Assembly: GCA_902363445.1 (NCBI GenBank)
Contig: CABJAB010000001.1
Coordinates: forward strand, 1 to 64,000
DNA from: Lachnospiraceae bacterium
Lineage (GTDB): Bacteria; Bacillota; Clostridia; Lachnospirales; Lachnospiraceae
Reading direction: 5' to 3'
Length of the DNA stretch: 64,000 bases
The position numbers were made by a program, and so were the translations under genes. Positions within the stretch are counted from its first letter, which is position 1; the number at the start of each line of letters is the position of its first letter. Positions 60,672-64,000 of this stretch are shown piece after piece. The notes under the pieces are model-generated. The model made no database searches. It was not told the DNA's origin and saw only the letters and a list, made by a program, of their open reading frames with translations.

Positions 60672-60705
60672 AAATAAGCGGCCGGAGTAATCCGGCCGCT
60701 TATTT
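60672..60705. terminator. Bidirectional terminator between convergent genes
   Basis: A perfect 15-bp stem (60672-60686 with 60691-60705, loop GTAA) with A/T-rich base ends the GGDEF gene and the SH3 gene from both sides. Confidence 0.85.
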
Positions 60706-61498
60706 ATTGTACGGTTTCCAGAAGACTGGTCACCGCGTATACCTCTGTTCCGTTATAATCAAGCTTTGACCATCCGTTGCTTCCAATACCGGTCCTCGGC
60801 ACGGATGTTCCTTTAGTCAGTGTAGCGACCACATTGTCATCGGACGCAGAATCCGGTGACGAACGCAGATAAACTTCTACTTTTGCCGTCACAGTGTCGC
60901 TCGCCGCCTGGTAGGTGGGCTCCGAAGAAGAAGATCCGTCTGTCGAAAGATAACTGGTCACCGCATACAGGACCTGTCCGTTGTATTCCACCCTGGACCA
61001 TCCGTTATGTCCGATCCCGGTCCGCTTTATCCAGTCCCCATTATAAATCGTGGCGATGATATCCTCATCACTGTTGGTACTGGGTACACGGCGGAGATTC
61101 GTCTCAATCTTGGCCGTCACATTCTCATCCACGAGCTGGAAATATACTCCGTATTCATTGATGGTATCTCCCAATGAAGGAGCGGCCGCGCCTGCCGCCG
61201 TGGTTTCAGAACCGCCCGCCGCTGTTGTGGCCGCGGTAGCAGCCGTTTCCGTCGGCTGCGTCTCCGAAGCGGATGTCTGATCCGCAGAAGACGCTTGTCC
61301 TGAAGTGCTCTCCGAAGCGGATTCCGTTGTCGCTCCGCTTCCAGCCTCTGTCGTAGTCTTCGCTTTTTTTCCGTGGCCGCCGTCAACCGCATAGCTGATG
61401 CCGTAGGCTGCGCCGCCCACCACTATCACAATCAATAAAAATACCAAGATGCCCGTGATCTCACTGTGGTCAGACATCCATTGTCGAAACCCTCGCAT
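60704..61498 (-). CDS. Membrane-anchored protein with two bacterial SH3 domains
   Basis: The 264-residue protein has a short cytoplasmic start, one membrane segment (about 15-37), a Ser/Thr/Ala-rich linker of about 70 residues, and two SH3b-like domains with the repeated pattern TAKIETNLRRVPSTNSDE and TAKVEVYLRSSPDSASDD, each followed by TGIGxNGWS. SH3b domains usually bind peptidoglycan peptides. The role may be cell-wall sensing. Confidence 0.82.
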   Translation of the reverse strand: MRGFRQWMSDHSEITGILVFLLIVIVVGGAAYGISYAVDGGHGKKAKTTTEAGSGATTESASESTSGQASSADQTSASETQPTETAATAATTAAGGSETTAAGAAAPSLGDTINEYGVYFQLVDENVTAKIETNLRRVPSTNSDEDIIATIYNGDWIKRTGIGHNGWSRVEYNGQVLYAVTSYLSTDGSSSSEPTYQAASDTVTAKVEVYLRSSPDSASDDNVVATLTKGTSVPRTGIGSNGWSKLDYNGTEVYAVTSLLETVQ

Positions 61499-61546
61499 AG
61501 AATTCCTCCGTCATTATTGTCTCCTGCCTGCCGCCAGGTCAGGCTT

Positions 61547-62341
61547 TTATAAGCTGTGTGGAACTCCCCTCAGGCCCAGCTCCCTGAGCCCCAGTATTCT
61601 GGCGTGGTATTTGGCTGCTGCCAGCCCCCGGTTATAGACCTTCCAGACGGCGCCCAGAGCCATCTTCGTAATCGGCGCCTGTTCCTTCGGCGCCCGTTCC
61701 ATGCCGCCGCATCCCGCGATCTCATGGGCCTTCACCAGCCGAATCAGATCGTCGCAGCAGGTCACGGGCGAATCAATCTCCGTATACGCCATACCGATAT
61801 AATCTGTCCGATGAGAATCCGAGCCCCCGAAGCAGACCTTTCCGTATTTCTCCGCCAAAGCCCTGGCTTTTTCATTGGACTCCGGCAGCTCACACGTATT
61901 AAACGCCTCCACAAAATCAAAATCGTGAATCAGCCGGATGTCTTTCTCCAGCCTTTTTGAACACATGGCGCTCAAAAACTTGGCGCCGTAAGGATGTGCC
62001 GGCCCCAGGATTCCTCCATACCGGTGCACTACCCTGACGAGCATATGGATGGGAAGGCCTCTTACCTCCAAAATCTTAAGATCCACATCGTCGGGCATGA
62101 CCACCAGGATATGTCCCGCATCCAGTGTATCATACTCGATTCCTCTTAAGACCGTGAAATCCTTAAGCTCTCCATACTGCTCCTTATACTCAAGCCACGC
62201 ACGATATCCGTTGTAGCTGTTATGGTCTGTAACCATCATGCCTCCGAAGCCCTTTTCTTTTAAAAGCTTCGCATACTCCCAAACGTCCACCCTGGCATCC
62301 AGGGAACCGTTCTTCGTATGGCAATGAAAGTCAAATTTCAA
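61547..62341 (-). CDS. PHP-domain phosphoesterase
   Basis: The 264-residue protein opens with FDFHCHTKNGSLD (the HxH of PHP motif I), followed by VTDHNS and, further on, GPAHPYG and GGSDSHR (metal ligands of motifs II to IV). The family includes histidinol phosphatases and small nucleotide phosphoesterases. The substrate is not evident. The 220 bp upstream (62342-62564) show no gene. Confidence 0.85.
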   Translation of the reverse strand: MKFDFHCHTKNGSLDARVDVWEYAKLLKEKGFGGMMVTDHNSYNGYRAWLEYKEQYGELKDFTVLRGIEYDTLDAGHILVVMPDDVDLKILEVRGLPIHMLVRVVHRYGGILGPAHPYGAKFLSAMCSKRLEKDIRLIHDFDFVEAFNTCELPESNEKARALAEKYGKVCFGGSDSHRTDYIGMAYTEIDSPVTCCDDLIRLVKAHEIAGCGGMERAPKEQAPITKMALGAVWKVYNRGLAAAKYHARILGLRELGLRGVPHSL

Positions 62342-62564
62342 TTTATCATCCCTTTCCGATCAGCGATTCCATCTCACTTCTATTTATTATACGCCGTTTC
62401 CCGCAGATATTGCAACCCGTATTCTTTCCTTATCTCCGCAGTTCTGTCCCCACGGATCGTTCTTTTTTACACGGATACTCCTGATAGAATATCTGACGAC
62501 ATTCTACCATGTTTTCCAAATCAGGTAAAGGGATATTCGCCGTTTCCATTCAATTCATAAATAA

Positions 62565-63635
62565 TTAAGATTTCACCGCCGCGTCCTTGATCTCCAGCCA
62601 CAGATTGTTAAAAAGGGTATCTCCTTCTTCACCGAGTGAGTGGAAGACCTCGCATTTTTTCAGGATCTCTTCTCCGGGAAACACAGCCGGATTTTCCAGG
62701 AGCGACTGGTCCATGAGCTCCTGAGCGCCGGTATTCGGCGTAGAATATGTGATATATTCAAAGTTTTTAAGAGCAATCTCCGGATCGTTCAGAAAATTGA
62801 TCCAGGCCTCCGCATTTTCCTTATTCTCCGAGTTGGCGGGGATCACCCAGGAATCGATAAAATAATTGCTTCCTTCCTCAGGCACCACATAGGCCAGATC
62901 CGGATTTGCCTCCTGGAGCTGGAGCACTTCTCCGGAATATGCCATGGCCATGGCCGCGCTTCCCGAGATCATGATGTCCTTTATCTGATCCATGACATAC
63001 CTCTGGAGCAGGGGCTTCTGCTCCAGGAGAAGCTCCTTCGCTTCCCCAAGCTGCGCTTCATCCGTGGTGTTGATGGAATAGCCCAGAAGCTCAAGAGGCG
63101 CCGTGAACAGGTCCCTCGGGCTGTTGTACATCAGAATCTCACCTTTATATTTTTCATTCCAAAGGGCATTCCAGCTGGTCACCGGCTCTTCCACCATGGC
63201 CGTATTATAGAGGATCCCCAGCGTGCCGAAGGTATAGGGGACTGAATATTTATTTTCCGGATCAAAGGCTTTTGAGCCTTCCATGATGCTCTCACTGATA
63301 TATTTCATGTTGGGGATATTATCATGATCGATTTCCGCCAGCAGATCATTTTTTATCATTTTCTCGATCATATAATCGGAAGGACAGACAGCGTCATAGG
63401 AAGTTCCCCCTGCTTCGATGATCGGATACATTTCCTCATTAGTCTCGAAGGTATCATAAATCACCTCTATTCCAGTCTCATCCTCAAACTGCTGGATCAC
63501 CTCTTCGTCGATGTACTCCCCCCAGTTATATACCTTGACCACGCCCTTTGAATCCTTCTTTCCTCCGCCGCAGCCGGCCAGGCAGGAAAGGCACAGGGAT
63601 ACCGCCAATACGAATATCGTTATCTTCTTTTTCAT
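62565..63635 (-). CDS. potD: Spermidine/putrescine-binding lipoprotein
   Basis: The 356-residue protein has a lipobox (CLSCLAGC, cysteine near 21) and the PotD/PotF pattern VKVYNWGEYIDEEVIQQFE, YDAVCPSDYMIEKM, and NSENKENAEAWINFLNDPE. It binds polyamines outside the membrane and hands them to the permease encoded next to it. GGAG lies before the ATG, 6 bp after the end of potC. Confidence 0.93.
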   Translation of the reverse strand: MKKKITIFVLAVSLCLSCLAGCGGGKKDSKGVVKVYNWGEYIDEEVIQQFEDETGIEVIYDTFETNEEMYPIIEAGGTSYDAVCPSDYMIEKMIKNDLLAEIDHDNIPNMKYISESIMEGSKAFDPENKYSVPYTFGTLGILYNTAMVEEPVTSWNALWNEKYKGEILMYNSPRDLFTAPLELLGYSINTTDEAQLGEAKELLLEQKPLLQRYVMDQIKDIMISGSAAMAMAYSGEVLQLQEANPDLAYVVPEEGSNYFIDSWVIPANSENKENAEAWINFLNDPEIALKNFEYITYSTPNTGAQELMDQSLLENPAVFPGEEILKKCEVFHSLGEEGDTLFNNLWLEIKDAAVKS

Positions 63636-63641
63636 GTCTCG

Positions 63642-64000
63642 TCATTGCTCCTTTGCTATTTCTTTGCTCTTCTTCTTTGGCAGATTGGCTATGATAAGGA
63701 GTACCAGGACCGCCAGGAAAAGGATCGTGGACAGCGCGTACAGACTGGGCTTTATGCCCTTTCGGACCTCGCTGTAGATGAGAGTGGACAATGTATTGAC
63801 ACCCGCCCCCTTTGTGAAATGGGTGATAATAAAATCATCCAGGGACATCGTGAAGGAAAGCAGGAACCCCGACAGGATGCCGGGCAGGATATCGGGGAAA
63901 ACCACCTTGAAAAAGGCCTGGAGCGGAGAAGCTCCCAGATCCAGAGCCGCCTCATAGGTGCTCTTCTCCGTCTGCTTCATCTTCGGCATGACACTGAGCA
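63642..64000 (-). CDS. potC: Spermidine/putrescine ABC transporter permease PotC, 3' part
   Basis: Only the C-terminal 119 residues lie in the window; the gene continues past the right edge. The EAA loop motif EAALDLGASPLQAFFKVVFPDILPGI that contacts the ATPase is visible, followed by two membrane segments. It ends 6 bp before potD, so the genes form an operon (potABCD order). Confidence 0.9.
   Translation of the reverse strand, partial: LSVMPKMKQTEKSTYEAALDLGASPLQAFFKVVFPDILPGILSGFLLSFTMSLDDFIITHFTKGAGVNTLSTLIYSEVRKGIKPSLYALSTILFLAVLVLLIIANLPKKKSKEIAKEQ

Overview
The window looks like a Lachnospiraceae-type anaerobic, spore-forming Firmicute. The evidence is a GC-richer core with guaA, uvrBA, ftsEX, a LexA/DinR-type SOS box, a cotJABC spore-coat operon and a glutamyl-tRNA-route tetrapyrrole operon. 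Next to this core lies an AT-rich block of mobile DNA.

Positions 1-25,136 are accessory. At the far left are two regulators (453-2108). Two mobilizable elements follow, with the same layout: defence genes at the left end, then relaxase, relaxosome and replication genes, then a tyrosine integrase with an excisionase-like gene, and finally a divergent XRE repressor with cargo at the right end. Element 2 is bounded by a 15-bp direct repeat (13103-13117 and 25137-25151). The right copy is the last four codons plus stop of guaA, so this element sits in the guaA 3' end. Element 1 lies directly to its left. Its integrase is closely related, so it is probably an earlier insertion at the same site, with a degenerate left end near 2426-2440. 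Element 1 carries a single-chain restriction-modification enzyme, its regulator and a SymE-like toxin. Element 2 carries a C-protein/HNH endonuclease/cytosine methyltransferase operon and an AIPR-type abortive-infection protein. Element 2 also shows an RSF1010-type nick motif, a MobQ relaxase with genes nested in its 3' end, six 15-bp repeats inside its replication gene, and a predicted short antisense RNA over the leader of that gene.

Positions 25,137-64,000 are core chromosome, mostly on the minus strand. In order they hold guaA, a zinc-ribbon protein, a histidine phosphatase, uvrA, a lipoprotein, SOS-controlled uvrB, a GGDEF-EAL sensor, a 0.8-kb gene-free segment with nested long-range complementarity (candidate large structured RNA, plus strand), a CtpA-type protease, an EnvC-like M23 protein, ftsX, ftsE, a CdaR/PucR-type regulator, an ABC ATPase homologue that has lost its catalytic motifs, an XRE regulator, a secreted protein, and an ECF sigma/anti-sigma pair in which the sigma gene is frameshifted. 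Then come an aminopeptidase P, the operon hemA-sirC-hemC-cobA/hemD-hemB-hemL behind a structured leader, a LysR regulator, cotJA-cotJB-cotJC with a Cu/Zn-SOD-like gene, a diguanylate cyclase, an SH3-domain protein, a PHP phosphoesterase, and potD with the 3' end of potC.

The hem operon makes uroporphyrinogen III and precorrin-2 (siroheme/cobalamin branch). No later haem genes are present here.
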